Under the pieces are notes generated by a model. The model saw only the letters and a program-made list of their open reading frames with translations. It was not told the origin of the DNA and searched no databases. From assembly GCF_019649015.1 (NCBI RefSeq), contig NZ_BLPI01000001.1, positions 3,777,001 through 3,841,000 on the forward strand: a stretch of 64,000 bases of DNA. Direction: 5' to 3'. Shown in pieces: positions 18,599 to 28,431 of the stretch. The stretch is from Agarivorans litoreus (GTDB taxonomy: Bacteria > Pseudomonadota > Gammaproteobacteria > Enterobacterales > Celerinatantimonadaceae). The position numbers and the translations under genes were made by a program. Positions within the stretch are counted from its first letter, which is position 1; each line of letters starts with the position of its first letter.

Positions 18599-20317
18599 GT
18601 GGCTAGCGAAGGAAGTAACGCAATGAGTCAAGAACCGGCACTATTAGGTTCAGATAGCGATGGTGAGAGCCTAGAGGCTACCGAGCAACAAAGCTCAGCC
18701 TTATCGTTTTTAAGTAATGGCGATGTGCTACGTCAGATCATTATGATTTTGGCCTTAGCAATTTGTTTGGCCATGGCCGTATTCCTATTGATGTGGGCGA
18801 AAGAGCCTGAGATGCGCCCGCTGGGCAATATGAACACTAGCGAGCTCGTCGAAACACTTGATTTTTTAGACGCTCAAAAAATTCCTTACACTATTGAAGG
18901 CAACACTGTATTAGTGAATGCCGAACAATATCAAAGCATTAAACTTAAATTGCGCCGCTCTGGGCTAACAGAAGCCGCTCCTGCCGGTGAACAAATTTTG
19001 CTTAATGATATGGGCTTTGGTGTTAGTCAGCGCTTAGAAGGCGAGCGATTAAAACTTAGCCGCGAGCGCCAGTTAGCCACCGCCATCGAACAAATGAAAT
19101 CGGTGAATAAAGCGCAAGTGCTACTCGCTATTCCCAAAAGCAACGTATTTGCTCGCCGAGAGCAAAAGCCGTCTGCTACGGTAGTGGTAAACCTACGTGG
19201 TGGTAACGGGCTTAAGCAGGAAGAAATTGATTCTATTGTAGATATTGTGGCTTCTGCGGTTCAAGGCTTAGTGCCTACGCGCGTTACGGTGACCGATCAA
19301 AATGGCCGCTTGCTTAACTCAGGCAGTCAAGACCCACTATCTTCACGCACCCGCAAAGAATTTGAGATGGAACGTAAGCGTGAAGAAGAATACAAAGATA
19401 AAATTGACGCCATCATGATCCCAATTGTGGGTGTGGGTAACTACACCGCAGAAGTTGATGTGACACTTGATTTTACCGCGGTTGAGCAAACTCAAAAACG
19501 CTTCAATCCAGACCTACCAGCAGTGCGTAGTGAGTACACTATTGAAGATAACAACGTTGGTGCTGGCGCCATTGGTATTCCGGGTGCGCTGACTAATCAA
19601 CCTCCCTTACCTGCTGATATTCCAGAGCAGGCTGGTGGAGCAAATAACCAAGTTCAATCGGGTAGCAGCCATAAAGAATCTACCCGTAACTATGAGCTAG
19701 ATACCACCATTAGCCATACTCGCTCACAAGTGGGAACCCTAAGACGTTTAAGCGTATCAGTGGCCCTTGATTACAATAGTCAAGTTTCTGACTCTGGTGA
19801 AACTACCCGCGAGCCACGTTCTGCTGAGCAGATTGCTAGCATTCGTCGCTTACTACAGGGCGGTGTAGGCTTTAACCTAAGCCGTGGTGATACCTTAGAA
19901 GTGGTGAGTGTGCCGTTCTCTCGCCCTGAGGTCTTTACCGAAGCAGACTTGCCAGTGTGGGAACAAGCGTGGTTTTGGCGAGCAATGCGCATTGCAGGCA
20001 GCGTACTGGTATTAATTGTATTGATTGTTGCTGTGGTTCGTCCAATGCTGAATCGTATTCTGTCTAGTGGTGAAGAGGACGAACAGGCCGAAACGGACTT
20101 AGATGCAGCCTTAGCAGCCTACGAAAATGACGATGATTTACAGCTTATCTCTGCAGATAATACCGAAGTGGACTTTGGTATTCGCGATGGTCAGCTTAAA
20201 CTGCCAGACTTACACAAAGATGAAGATATGCTGAAAGCGGTACGTGCGTTAGTAGCAAATGAACCTGACCTAGCAGCGATGGTGATAAAAGATTGGGTAA
20301 TTAACGATGCCAAATGA
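18599..20317 (+). CDS. fliF: Flagellar MS-ring protein FliF
   Basis: A 572-residue inner-membrane protein forming the MS ring. Two membrane segments flank the periplasmic ring-building domains, near residues 45-65 (IIMILALAICLAMAVFLLMW region) and 465-485. The cytoplasmic C-terminus (SADNTEVDFGIRDGQLKLPDL onward) binds FliG. A GTG start at 18599 has AGGAG 6 bases upstream; an ATG eight codons later is less favoured. The end overlaps fliG by 11 bases. Confidence 0.96.
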   Translation: MASEGSNAMSQEPALLGSDSDGESLEATEQQSSALSFLSNGDVLRQIIMILALAICLAMAVFLLMWAKEPEMRPLGNMNTSELVETLDFLDAQKIPYTIEGNTVLVNAEQYQSIKLKLRRSGLTEAAPAGEQILLNDMGFGVSQRLEGERLKLSRERQLATAIEQMKSVNKAQVLLAIPKSNVFARREQKPSATVVVNLRGGNGLKQEEIDSIVDIVASAVQGLVPTRVTVTDQNGRLLNSGSQDPLSSRTRKEFEMERKREEEYKDKIDAIMIPIVGVGNYTAEVDVTLDFTAVEQTQKRFNPDLPAVRSEYTIEDNNVGAGAIGIPGALTNQPPLPADIPEQAGGANNQVQSGSSHKESTRNYELDTTISHTRSQVGTLRRLSVSVALDYNSQVSDSGETTREPRSAEQIASIRRLLQGGVGFNLSRGDTLEVVSVPFSRPEVFTEADLPVWEQAWFWRAMRIAGSVLVLIVLIVAVVRPMLNRILSSGEEDEQAETDLDAALAAYENDDDLQLISADNTEVDFGIRDGQLKLPDLHKDEDMLKAVRALVANEPDLAAMVIKDWVINDAK

Positions 20318-21341
20318 AGATGAAGTGAATCCAGAGGAAGTTCTCGGTGATATGAGTGGTATTGAGCGCGCAGCCATTTTGATGCTGAGCCTTAATGAAG
20401 ACGATGCCGCTACTATTTTCCGCCATCTTGAACCTAAACAGGTTCAGCGTTTAGGTATGGCCATGGCGTCTTTAGAGGACTTTTCGCATGAGCGAGTGGT
20501 TGCGGTTCATCGCTTGTTCATTGATGACATTCAAAAATACACCAATATTGGTATTGGTAGTCAGGACTTTGTTCGTAAAGCGTTAACAGCGGCGTTAGGT
20601 GAAGACCGAGCATCTAGCCTTGTTGATCAAATTATTATGGGTAGTGGCGCTAAAGGCCTAGATTCGTTGAAATGGATGGATGCGCGTCAGGTGGCCAATA
20701 TTATTCAAAACGAACACCCGCAAATCCAAACCATTGTATTGTCTTACTTAGAAGCAGAGCAATCAGCTGAGATTATGTCGCAATTCCAAGATAAAGTGCG
20801 CTTAGACTTGATGATGCGTATTGCCAATCTTGAAGAAGTTCAGCCAGCAGCACTAACTGAGTTGAACGAAATTATGGAGAAACAGTTTGCTGGCCAAGCT
20901 GGCGCACAAGCTGCCAAGATGGGCGGCCTGAAAGCAGCGGCAAACATCATGAACTTCTTAGATACCAACATGGAAGGCATGTTGATGGACTCTATTCGCG
21001 AAAGCGACGAAGAGATGGCGCAACAAATTCAAGATCTTATGTTTGTATTCGAAAATTTGGTCGACATCGACGATCGCGGTATTCAAACCTTGCTGCGTGA
21101 CGTACCTGGTGAGTTGCTACAAAAAGCGCTTAAAGGAGCCGACGATTCACTGAAAGACAAGATCTTCAATAACATGTCTAAACGTGCCGCAGAAATGCTT
21201 AAAGATGATCTTGAAGCTATGGGGCCAATTAAAGTTAGTGAAGTTGAAACTGCCCAGAAAGAAATTCTGTCGATTGCTCGACGCCTCTCTGAAGCCGGTG
21301 AAATTATGATTGGCGGTGGCGGTGGGGATGAGTTCTTATAA
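20307..21341 (+). CDS. fliG: Flagellar motor switch protein FliG
   Basis: A 344-residue C-ring protein that takes torque from the stators. It has the three armadillo-like domains and the torque helix with charged residues (RLSEAGEIMIGG at the extreme C-terminus, DIDDRGIQTLLRDV before it). EHPQTQTIVLSYLE-type sequence (here EHPQIQTIVLSYLEAEQ) marks the middle domain. It overlaps fliF by 11 bases and is followed by fliH after 2 bases. Confidence 0.97.
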   Translation: MPNEDEVNPEEVLGDMSGIERAAILMLSLNEDDAATIFRHLEPKQVQRLGMAMASLEDFSHERVVAVHRLFIDDIQKYTNIGIGSQDFVRKALTAALGEDRASSLVDQIIMGSGAKGLDSLKWMDARQVANIIQNEHPQIQTIVLSYLEAEQSAEIMSQFQDKVRLDLMMRIANLEEVQPAALTELNEIMEKQFAGQAGAQAAKMGGLKAAANIMNFLDTNMEGMLMDSIRESDEEMAQQIQDLMFVFENLVDIDDRGIQTLLRDVPGELLQKALKGADDSLKDKIFNNMSKRAAEMLKDDLEAMGPIKVSEVETAQKEILSIARRLSEAGEIMIGGGGGDEFL

Positions 21342-21343
21342 AC

Positions 21344-22405
21344 ATGAGCGACCAAGATAAAACGCCAGAACAAGGCAGCGAAGAGCTAGAGCAAAGCGCT
21401 CCAGTCGAAACGTCCAGCGAGATGATGGATGAAGACGAAATAGCAGCGCTTCTAGAGCAAAATGATGCTTCATCAGTCGTTGAAGCGCCTGCAGCAGAAG
21501 AGCAAAGTAGCGATGTAAGCGACGAACAAGCGGCGATTGACGCGATGCTAGCCGATGCAGCAGAACAGCAAAATATAGCGGCTGACCAGCCAGTCAATGA
21601 ATTACCAAGTAATGAACAGGTACACTCTGAGCTAGCAGACGATATAGCGTGGCCTCTCCCTGACTTCACCGAATCCCACCATGTTGAAGAAGAGCCTACT
21701 AGCAACGTATTTAATATGAAGCCAGCGTGGTTCAACGAAGAACCCGTTGACGAAGAGCCTGAAATTCAATTTGAGCCGATGACTATTGAAGAGCTCGAAG
21801 CACTGCGACAGTCTGCCTACGAAGAGGGCAAAGCTGAAGGGAGAGCAGAAGGCCATCAAGAAGGTTTGGTAAGTGGTCATGAAGAGGGGCTAGAGCAAGG
21901 TCGAGCGGAGGGGCACCAAGAGGGGTTGGCCCAAGGTTTAAGCGAGGGGCAGCAGCAAATTGATCAGTTAAGCAGCCGTTGGCAAGGGCTTATCGATCAG
22001 CTTCATCAGCCCAGTAAACAGATAGATGAAGAGGTTGAGCAACAAGTGGTAGAGCTAGCCACTAAACTTGCTGCTGAAATTGTGCAAGTGGAGTTAGTGA
22101 CTAATCCTAGCATTATTGCCAAAACCGTTAAGCAAGCTGTAGCAGCGCTGCCCTTGCAAAAACAACATATTCGCATTCATCTACACCCAGAAGACATGGC
22201 GGTGATTCAAGCTGTATTCCCGCCCGAAACACAAGAAAAGAAAAACTGGCAACTGTTAGCGGATGGCAGCTTAAATCAAGGTGACTGCTTAATAGAAAAT
22301 GACCTTTCTTCAGTATCAGTAAATATGAGTGAAGTGATAAAAAAAAGTTTACAATCTTTTATTCGCCAAAATGGTCAAGACGATGACTTTGAGCCAACGA
22401 CTTAA
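21344..22405 (+). CDS. fliH: Flagellar assembly protein FliH
   Basis: A 353-residue regulator of the export ATPase FliI. It has a long acidic N-terminal tail (about 1-150) followed by a run of GxxxG-type repeats typical of FliH ([38 protein letters not shown], about 165-205), which form a helical stalk. The C-terminal domain ends in [14 protein letters not shown]. It is longer than E. coli FliH (235), mainly through the tail. The end overlaps fliI by about 35 bases if fliI begins at 22371. Confidence 0.93.
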   Translation: MSDQDKTPEQGSEELEQSAPVETSSEMMDEDEIAALLEQNDASSVVEAPAAEEQSSDVSDEQAAIDAMLADAAEQQNIAADQPVNELPSNEQVHSELADDIAWPLPDFTESHHVEEEPTSNVFNMKPAWFNEEPVDEEPEIQFEPMTIEELEALRQSAYEEGKAEGRAEGHQEGLVSGHEEGLEQGRAEGHQEGLAQGLSEGQQQIDQLSSRWQGLIDQLHQPSKQIDEEVEQQVVELATKLAAEIVQVELVTNPSIIAKTVKQAVAALPLQKQHIRIHLHPEDMAVIQAVFPPETQEKKNWQLLADGSLNQGDCLIENDLSSVSVNMSEVIKKSLQSFIRQNGQDDDFEPTT

Positions 22406-23726
22406 ACGCTATAACACCGCGCATGTTCGCAACGCACCGACAGTGGCGGGAAAGTTAACTCGCGTAGTAGGCCTTACCTTAGAAGCGGTTGGCTGTCGGG
22501 CACCCGTTGGCTCTCTCTGTTCAGTAGAAACGCTTGATGGTTTTTTAGAAGCCGAAGTAGTCGGATTTTCTGGAGATAAACTCTTCTTAATGCCCAGTGA
22601 ACAACTCACTGGCGTGTTGCCGGGGGCTCGCGTTATCCCCATGCATGAACACCACGGTATCCCTGTGGGTATGGAGTTACTTGGCCGCGTGATTGACGGG
22701 GTAGGTAAGCCGCTGGATGGTTTGGGTGACATTAACTGTAAGCAAACCACTAGTCTTAGTTCCGCGCGTTTAAACCCCATGGCTAGAAAGCCGATTAAAC
22801 AGCCACTCGATGTTGGAGTTCGTTCAATTAATTCGGTACTTACTGTAGGACAGGGCCAGCGCATGGGCTTATTTGCTGGTTCTGGTGTGGGTAAGAGCGT
22901 GCTGATGGGCATGATGACACGTGGAACAACAGCCGACGTGGTGGTAGTTGGCTTGATTGGTGAACGTGGCCGAGAAGTAAAAGAGTTTATTGACGATATT
23001 CTTGGCGAAGAAGGGCGTCAACGGGCGGTGGTAGTGGCAGCACCTGCCGATGCTTCACCGCTTATGCGCTTAAAGGGCTGTGATACAACGTTAACCATTG
23101 CAGAATACTTCCGCGATCAGGGCTTAAATGTGCTGCTGCTAATGGATTCTTTAACCCGCTATGCCCAAGCCCAGCGTGAAATAGCCTTAGCTATCGGTGA
23201 GCCGCCAGCTACCAAAGGCTATCCACCATCAGTATTTGCCAAGCTGCCTAGATTGGTGGAACGCGCCGGTAATGGTGGAGAAGGGCAAGGTTCTATCACT
23301 GCTTTTTTCACCGTGCTTACCGAAGGCGATGATTTGCAGGATCCGATTGCCGATGCCGCCCGAGCTATTCTTGATGGCCACATTGTATTGTCGCGCGAGC
23401 TAGCCGACTCTGGCCATTACCCCGCAGTGGACATAGAAAAATCAATCAGTCGGGTAATGCCAGCAGTAACTAGCGAAGGGCACCAACAGCTTGCTCGGCA
23501 GCTAAAATCTCTCAATGCTTCTTATCAGCAAAACCAAGATCTTATTGCTATTGGCGCTTATCAGCGTGGCGCTGATAAGCGCATCGATTTGGCTATTGCT
23601 ATGAAGCCACACATGGATCAGTTCTTGCAGCAAGAGATGAAAGAAGTAGTTGCTTATGACGAAAGTCTGACGCGGATGGAGCGAACCATGCAAATGGCTA
23701 ACATTAACGCCCAAGGTCCTTTATAA
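22371..23726 (+). CDS. fliI: Flagellar export ATPase FliI
   Basis: A 451-residue ATPase of the type III flagellar export apparatus, related to the F1 beta subunit. The Walker A is [16 protein letters not shown], the catalytic [13 protein letters not shown] follows, and the Walker B is [17 protein letters not shown]. The start is at ATG 22371, inside fliH; ATG 22383 ([11 protein letters not shown]) is also possible, and neither has a strong ribosome site, so translation may depend on coupling to fliH. FliJ follows after 32 bases. Confidence 0.96.
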   Translation: MVKTMTLSQRLKRYNTAHVRNAPTVAGKLTRVVGLTLEAVGCRAPVGSLCSVETLDGFLEAEVVGFSGDKLFLMPSEQLTGVLPGARVIPMHEHHGIPVGMELLGRVIDGVGKPLDGLGDINCKQTTSLSSARLNPMARKPIKQPLDVGVRSINSVLTVGQGQRMGLFAGSGVGKSVLMGMMTRGTTADVVVVGLIGERGREVKEFIDDILGEEGRQRAVVVAAPADASPLMRLKGCDTTLTIAEYFRDQGLNVLLLMDSLTRYAQAQREIALAIGEPPATKGYPPSVFAKLPRLVERAGNGGEGQGSITAFFTVLTEGDDLQDPIADAARAILDGHIVLSRELADSGHYPAVDIEKSISRVMPAVTSEGHQQLARQLKSLNASYQQNQDLIAIGAYQRGADKRIDLAIAMKPHMDQFLQQEMKEVVAYDESLTRMERTMQMANINAQGPL

Positions 23727-23758
23727 GCAGCATGCAATTGGCTTAGTAGGAGAGGCGC

Positions 23759-24202
23759 ATGGCAAGGCGAGCTTTATATTTAATGGTTGAGCGTTTGCAA
23801 GATCAAGAGCAAAACGCCGCGCGGGAAATGGCTGAAGCGCAGCAACAACTTAGCGAGTTTGAAGCACAACTTGCGCATCTCGAAGACTACCGACGTTCCT
23901 ATCTTGAGCAAGCATTAGCCAAGGGAGTTGACGGTTTTTATGCGGACAGTTTTCACCAGTATCAATTGTTTATTCAAAAACTTGAGCAAGCCAGTGTCCA
24001 GCAAGGGAAAAGTATCGAGCAAGTAAAGAAAAACGTATTGCTTAAACGTAAGCAATGGCTTGATTTACAAGCTAAACGCAAGGCTATGGAATTACTAATA
24101 GATAAACAAGTTAAGCAAAAACTGCATAAACAGGCACGTGAAGAGCAAAAACTATTAGATGAATATGCGCTATATGCTCATCTTCGAGGTCAAGTGAGCT
24201 AA
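23759..24202 (+). CDS. fliJ: Flagellar export chaperone FliJ
   Basis: A 147-residue, almost wholly coiled-coil protein, rich in Gln, Glu, Lys and Arg. It resembles the central stalk of F1 and works with FliI and FlhA to drive export. Position after fliI and the opening RALYLMVERLQDQEQNAAREMAEAQ support FliJ. A GGAGAGG ribosome site precedes the ATG. It ends the fliE operon, and the fliK sigma-54 promoter starts 2 bases after its stop. Confidence 0.92.
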   Translation: MARRALYLMVERLQDQEQNAAREMAEAQQQLSEFEAQLAHLEDYRRSYLEQALAKGVDGFYADSFHQYQLFIQKLEQASVQQGKSIEQVKKNVLLKRKQWLDLQAKRKAMELLIDKQVKQKLHKQAREEQKLLDEYALYAHLRGQVS

Positions 24203-24203
24203 T

Positions 24204-24219
24204 CGGCACGTTTAATGCT
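24204..24219 (+). promoter_or_regulatory. Sigma-54 promoter of fliK operon
   Basis: CGGCACGTTTAATGCT matches TGGCACG-N4-TTGCW at all but two bases, with GG (24205) and GC (24217) 12 apart. The predicted start is near 24230. In Vibrio cholerae fliK begins a separate sigma-54/FlrC operon, as inferred here. The start site makes an ATG at 24234 almost leaderless and favours ATG 24300 for fliK. Confidence 0.8.
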
Positions 24220-24240
24220 TTGATTTTTAGATAATGCTAG

Positions 24241-24264
24241 CGCACCTTCTAGATGTGGGGTGCG
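24241..24264 (+). other. Hairpin in the fliK mRNA leader
   Basis: CGCACC (24241-24246) pairs with GGTGCG (24259-24264), and two inner G-U pairs bring the stem to 8, with an 8-base loop CTAGATGT. No T-tract follows, so it is not a terminator. It lies in the predicted 70-base leader between the sigma-54 start and the fliK ATG at 24300, and could affect transcript stability or translation. Confidence 0.45.
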
Positions 24265-24299
24265 GGACAAATATTTTTATCGCAAGGGTAAGCAAATAT

Positions 24300-26411
24300 A
24301 TGGAATTACTGTTAACCGACACAGCCAATGCCAAACAGTTTTCTTCACTAGGAAGTGCAGCGCTTAGTCCCTCTGCGAAAAGTGAAGATTTTGCTAAACT
24401 AGTCAAAGAGTTAGAGAATCTTCCCAAGGCTGATAGCCCAGTAAAGCAAGCGATTGAAAAACAGCTTTCCGGCTCGAAAAGTAACGCTGGTGACAATACT
24501 GAAGCTGGTAAAGCTCAAAGCCCTAGTGATTTATTAAGACAGTTGGATAATGCCAAGCAAGCGGCCGATGGCATTGAGAAAAACCAAGTTGAAACTAAAA
24601 AAACCGCTGAAAAAGAATTGGCAAATGGTAGTGAAACCCCTGATAGTAAAGACACGACTAGCAGTGAAGAGTCTAGTAAGGGCAACTCCGTTGACCTTGA
24701 AACTCTTGGTGAAAATCAACAAAAACAGTCGTTTGTTGATAGTGACTCTGCCTTAAAACAAGAGAAAACAGCTGTTGGCGATGAAAAACTAGCTGGCGAT
24801 AAACAACCGCTAGTTAATCAAGCAGCACAAAGCGGCAGAGAGTTGCCGCCTACTCAAGCAGAAGCAACTAAAGCACTTTCGAGTGATGCTAAAGACAGTA
24901 GCCAAGTGAACGGTGGAAAAGATGCTGCAGCTAAACCCGTTAAAGTAGATGTCGCAGCAACTGCTGGTTTACAAAACGCTCAAACAGCTGCCGTAAAAGA
25001 AGCGGTAGTAGAAGCTCAGAACGCTACTAAGTTAGAAACAATTGATAAAACCAGCGCTAGCCAAGAGCAAAGCAGCAATAAACAACAGCTCGCCGGTGAA
25101 CCCGTGGACCCTAAAAAAGTTGCTGACAAAGACCAAAAGCTTGACGCAAGCAATGAGCGAATTACCAAAGAAAATGCACCAGCCCTAGTGGGTGAGCATA
25201 ACAAAACCTCAAGTGCTAAAGATGGTGAGCGTATGGCTTCAAGCGCTAATGAAAAAGCGCCATTAGATAAAGTTGTTGCTACTGTTAGTCAAAGTGATGA
25301 GCAGAAAGTGGCTAAGGCTAAAGAGTCGGAGGTCGTCGCTTCTAGCAAAATAGAAAAAGCTCCCGTGGATAAATCCCTAAATGCTATACAAGACAAAGCG
25401 TTCGGAGATAAATCCCTAAACGTCGTTCAAGACAACGCTTCAGAAAAGCCATTATCTTTGGCAGAGCAAAATCGCCTAAAACAACAAGGTGAAGCTCAAG
25501 CAAATTATTCAGCGGTTAAACCTCATGTAGACCAAGAGGAAGCGAAGGCGAAAGAGCTTAATGCTAAATCAAGTGGCGAAGCCGTGATTGCCCAGCAAAC
25601 TAATAAACTAAGCAACGAGCCTAAAGCTGGCGTTGTTGTTCAGCAGGGCACCAATACCAATGTTAACAGCAAAGTAAGTGCGGCAGATGTACCCCAGCAA
25701 AGCGACAAATTTGCTAGTGCCAGTATTGCTGCTGCAAGTAGCAAGCAATCGAGCAGTGAAAATGGTTCCGAGCATAAGGAACAGCAGTCACCGCAGACCC
25801 AACAACAGGGATTACCGAACCAAGCTGAAGCTACTCGCCCACAAGAACACCACAGTATTTTTAGAGCCGCTTCGGGCGCCGACGTGGTGGCTCGGGCAGA
25901 GCAGGGAAGTAATGAGGCTGCACTAAAACAAGCTCAGCAAGCTAACCAAGTTAATGATAAAGCTATGCAGTTCAATGAACGTTTGAACCCTGCGCAATAT
26001 CAAGCGCCAGCTGAGTTAAACCAACGGGTACAATACATGTTAAGCCAGGGCATGCAAAAGGCTGAGATACGCTTAGATCCTGCTGAGTTAGGAAGCATGC
26101 AAATACGCTTGCAAATGACCCAAGATCAACAGGTATCGGTGCAAATTCAAGTACAAACGCCACAAGCGCGTGAAGCTTTAGAGCAAACCATGCCACGTTT
26201 GCGTGAGATGTTGCAGCAACAAGGCATTGAGCTGGGGCAAAATCAGGTTAGTCAACAAAACCAAGGCAGTGCTTCTCAGCAAGGTGGCGGGCAAACAATG
26301 GCTGGCGGACAATCGCTTAATGCCGAGCAGATTGATGACGCAACTGAGCAAGACATGAGCACATTGTTGGCGAATCAAGCAAACAGTAATGGCATTGATT
26401 TTTATGCCTAG
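24300..26411 (+). CDS. fliK: Flagellar hook-length control protein FliK
   Basis: About 703 residues. A very long low-complexity N-terminal part, rich in Lys, Gln, Ala, Ser and Glu, acts in this family as a secreted ruler. The compact C-terminal domain (PAELNQRVQYMLSQGMQKAEIRLDPAELGSMQIRLQ, split by me into ELNQRVQYML and IRLDPAELGSM) switches export specificity through FlhB. The start at ATG 24300 (MELLLTDTANA) has AAGGG 11 bases upstream and lies after the predicted transcript start. The frame opens at 24234 but that start is unlikely. A tandem 39-base repeat occurs at 25368-25445. Confidence 0.93.
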   Translation: MELLLTDTANAKQFSSLGSAALSPSAKSEDFAKLVKELENLPKADSPVKQAIEKQLSGSKSNAGDNTEAGKAQSPSDLLRQLDNAKQAADGIEKNQVETKKTAEKELANGSETPDSKDTTSSEESSKGNSVDLETLGENQQKQSFVDSDSALKQEKTAVGDEKLAGDKQPLVNQAAQSGRELPPTQAEATKALSSDAKDSSQVNGGKDAAAKPVKVDVAATAGLQNAQTAAVKEAVVEAQNATKLETIDKTSASQEQSSNKQQLAGEPVDPKKVADKDQKLDASNERITKENAPALVGEHNKTSSAKDGERMASSANEKAPLDKVVATVSQSDEQKVAKAKESEVVASSKIEKAPVDKSLNAIQDKAFGDKSLNVVQDNASEKPLSLAEQNRLKQQGEAQANYSAVKPHVDQEEAKAKELNAKSSGEAVIAQQTNKLSNEPKAGVVVQQGTNTNVNSKVSAADVPQQSDKFASASIAAASSKQSSSENGSEHKEQQSPQTQQQGLPNQAEATRPQEHHSIFRAASGADVVARAEQGSNEAALKQAQQANQVNDKAMQFNERLNPAQYQAPAELNQRVQYMLSQGMQKAEIRLDPAELGSMQIRLQMTQDQQVSVQIQVQTPQAREALEQTMPRLREMLQQQGIELGQNQVSQQNQGSASQQGGGQTMAGGQSLNAEQIDDATEQDMSTLLANQANSNGIDFYA
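25368..25445 (+). repeat. Tandem 39-base (13-residue) duplication inside fliK
   Basis: GATAAATCCCTAAA begins at 25368 and again at 25407. The two units encode DKSLNAIQDKAFG and DKSLNVVQDNASE. The period is exactly in frame, so the ruler region gains 13 residues per unit without loss of reading. The units have diverged at the third codon positions and a few residues, so the duplication is not brand new. Confidence 0.75.
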
Positions 26412-26422
26412 TTTATTTCTAT

Positions 26423-26443
26423 GAGGTGCTATTGAAGCGCCTC
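26423..26443 (+). other. Inverted repeat between fliK and fliL
   Basis: GAGGTGC / GCGCCTC (7 pairs, one G-U, loop TATTGAA) lies 12 bases past the fliK stop. It has no T-tract, so it is more likely an mRNA-stabilising or partial-stop element within the operon than a full terminator. Confidence 0.35.
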
Positions 26444-26494
26444 TTAACTATGTAATAATAAAAACAGTTTAGCGATAATTTCATGGAAGCATAG

Positions 26495-27004
26495 ATGGCT
26501 GAAGAATCAGAATTAAAAGTAGAAGATGGTGAAGGTGGCAGTAAAAAGAAGCTGATTATCATTATCGCTATTGTTGCCGTGTTAGTCATTGGTGGCGTGG
26601 TGGGCTTTTTGTTGATGGGAGGTGACTCAGAGGAAGCTCCCGCAGCAGCCGAGCCGGCAGAAGAAGCCACGTCAACGGTAACACATACCGCTCTTTACGT
26701 AGGCATGCCAAGACCCTTTGTATTCAATATTGTGGGCGATAACCGGGACCGTTTAGTACAAATAAAAGTACAATTGTTGGTTCGCGGTACCGTTAATGAA
26801 GAAGCTGCAAAACTGCATATACCGTTGATTGAGGGGACTTTGTTGAGCGTATTTAGCTCGGCAACAGTAGAAGATTTGTCCACTCAAGAAGGTAAAGACA
26901 AGATGCGCGAGAATTCGCTAATTGAGACACAAAAAGCATTAAAAGAAATAACCGGTAAAGTAGTAGTAGAAAAAATTCTATTTACTGGCTTTGTAATGCA
27001 ATAA
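26495..27004 (+). CDS. fliL: Flagellar basal body-associated protein FliL
   Basis: A 169-residue single-pass inner-membrane protein around the stators. The basic stretch GGSKKKLIIIIAIVAVLVIGG opens the membrane segment (about residues 15-40). A Pro/Ala/Glu-rich linker follows, then the periplasmic stomatin-like domain ending in VEKILFTGFVMQ. It lies 83 bases after fliK and 9 bases before fliM. Confidence 0.93.
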   Translation: MAEESELKVEDGEGGSKKKLIIIIAIVAVLVIGGVVGFLLMGGDSEEAPAAAEPAEEATSTVTHTALYVGMPRPFVFNIVGDNRDRLVQIKVQLLVRGTVNEEAAKLHIPLIEGTLLSVFSSATVEDLSTQEGKDKMRENSLIETQKALKEITGKVVVEKILFTGFVMQ

Positions 27005-27013
27005 AGGACCAAC

Positions 27014-28042
27014 GTGAGCGATTTATTAAGCCAAGACGAAATCGATGCGCTGTTACACGGCGTTGACGATATAGAAGAGGACATCATAGAGCCGGAAATG
27101 TCTGGCAGTGTGGTGGAATTTGACTTCTCTTCTCAGGATCGAATCGTTCGGGGACGAATGCCAACCCTTGAGTTGGTTAACGAGCGTTTTGCCCGTCATA
27201 TGCGAATTAGCCTGTTTAACATGATGCGTCGTACCGCAGAAGTGTCGATTAATGGCGTGCAAATGATTAAGTTTGGTGAATATGTTCACACTTTATTTGT
27301 ACCTACCAGCCTAAATATGGTCCGTTTTCGTCCCTTGAAAGGAACCGCCTTAATTACCATGGAAGCACGTTTGGTGTTTATTTTGGTAGAGAACTTTTTT
27401 GGTGGTGATGGCCGTTATCATGCAAAAATTGAAGGCCGAGAATTTACGCCTACCGAGCGTCGCATTATTCAAATGCTGCTAAAAATTATTTTTGAAGACT
27501 ATGTCGAAGCCTGGGCACCAGTGATGGATGTTGGTTTTGATTATTTAGATTCAGAAGTAAACCCAGCCATGGCAAATATTGTTAGCCCAACTGAAGTGAT
27601 AGTGGTTAGCTCGTTTCATATTGAATTAGATGGTGGCGGCGGCGATTTTCATATTGCTATGCCATATTCAATGTTAGAGCCAATTCGGGAACTGTTGGAT
27701 GCAGGGGTACAAAGTGACAAACAGGATACAGACCAACGTTGGAGCTCTGCACTGAGTGATGAGATTATGGACGTACCTGTTGGTCTACATACTAAGTTGC
27801 TAGAAACAACAGTCAGTTTACGTGAGCTGATGGAATTAAAAGCGGGCGACATTATTCCGGTGGAAATGCCTGAAACAGCTATGTTGTATGTAGAAGATTT
27901 ACCAAGCTACCGAGTAAAACTTGGTAGAAAAAATGAAAAAATGGCACTAAAAATTGATACTCAGTTAAAACGTCCCGATACAGTGAAAAGTGATCTGGAA
28001 TTGGTGGTAAGTAGCCGCCGCTCATCCACGGGCGAAGAGTAA
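27014..28042 (+). CDS. fliM: Flagellar motor switch protein FliM
   Basis: A 342-residue C-ring protein that receives phosphorylated CheY. The N-terminal CheY-binding peptide reads LLSQDEIDALLHGV (about 3-16). The CheC-like middle domain and a C-terminal SpoA domain (about 255-325) follow. The GTG start at 27014 has AAAGGA about 6 bases upstream. Confidence 0.97.
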   Translation: MSDLLSQDEIDALLHGVDDIEEDIIEPEMSGSVVEFDFSSQDRIVRGRMPTLELVNERFARHMRISLFNMMRRTAEVSINGVQMIKFGEYVHTLFVPTSLNMVRFRPLKGTALITMEARLVFILVENFFGGDGRYHAKIEGREFTPTERRIIQMLLKIIFEDYVEAWAPVMDVGFDYLDSEVNPAMANIVSPTEVIVVSSFHIELDGGGGDFHIAMPYSMLEPIRELLDAGVQSDKQDTDQRWSSALSDEIMDVPVGLHTKLLETTVSLRELMELKAGDIIPVEMPETAMLYVEDLPSYRVKLGRKNEKMALKIDTQLKRPDTVKSDLELVVSSRRSSTGEE

Positions 28043-28059
28043 GGTAATAAGGAAAAAGT

Positions 28060-28431
28060 ATGAGTGATCAAGATGATATGGCTGATGAGTGGGCAGCAGC
28101 AATGGCCGAGGCCGAGCCTGCACCACTTGAAGATTTTGTCGATGAATCAAAACCGATAACCGAAGAAGAGCAACGTAAGCTTGATTCGATTATGGACATT
28201 CCTGTAACTATTTCTATGGAAGTAGGCCGCAGCAATATTAGCATCCGTAACCTGTTACAACTTAACCAAGGTTCAGTGGTAGAGCTAGATAGGGTTGCCG
28301 GTGAACCATTGGATGTTTTGGTAAACGGAACGTTGATTGCGCATGGTGAAGTGGTAGTTGTAAATGATAAGTTTGGTATTCGCCTTACCGACGTTATTAG
28401 CCAAACCGAACGCATTAAAAAGCTCAAGTAA
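28060..28431 (+). CDS. fliN: Flagellar motor switch protein FliN
   Basis: A 123-residue C-ring protein. An acidic N-terminal tail is followed by a SpoA domain with the family sequences DIPVTISMEVGRSNI and NQGSVVELDRVAGEPLDVLVNG. The stop overlaps the fliO start in TAATG (shared base 28431). Confidence 0.96.
   Translation: MSDQDDMADEWAAAMAEAEPAPLEDFVDESKPITEEEQRKLDSIMDIPVTISMEVGRSNISIRNLLQLNQGSVVELDRVAGEPLDVLVNGTLIAHGEVVVVNDKFGIRLTDVISQTERIKKLK

Noticed and set aside
22409-22912. 167-codon antisense frame in fliI
   Set aside because: Shadow of a conserved coding region and Pro/Ser/Thr-rich.
23550-23585. GCTGATAA string resembling a sigma-28 -10 element
   Set aside because: It lies within the fliI coding sequence (a GCGCTTATC/GATAAGCGC coding coincidence) with no TAAA element at the right distance.
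24234-24299. 22-residue N-terminal extension of FliK
   Set aside because: It would begin only about 4 bases after the predicted sigma-54 transcript start and span the leader hairpin. ATG 24300 has a ribosome site.
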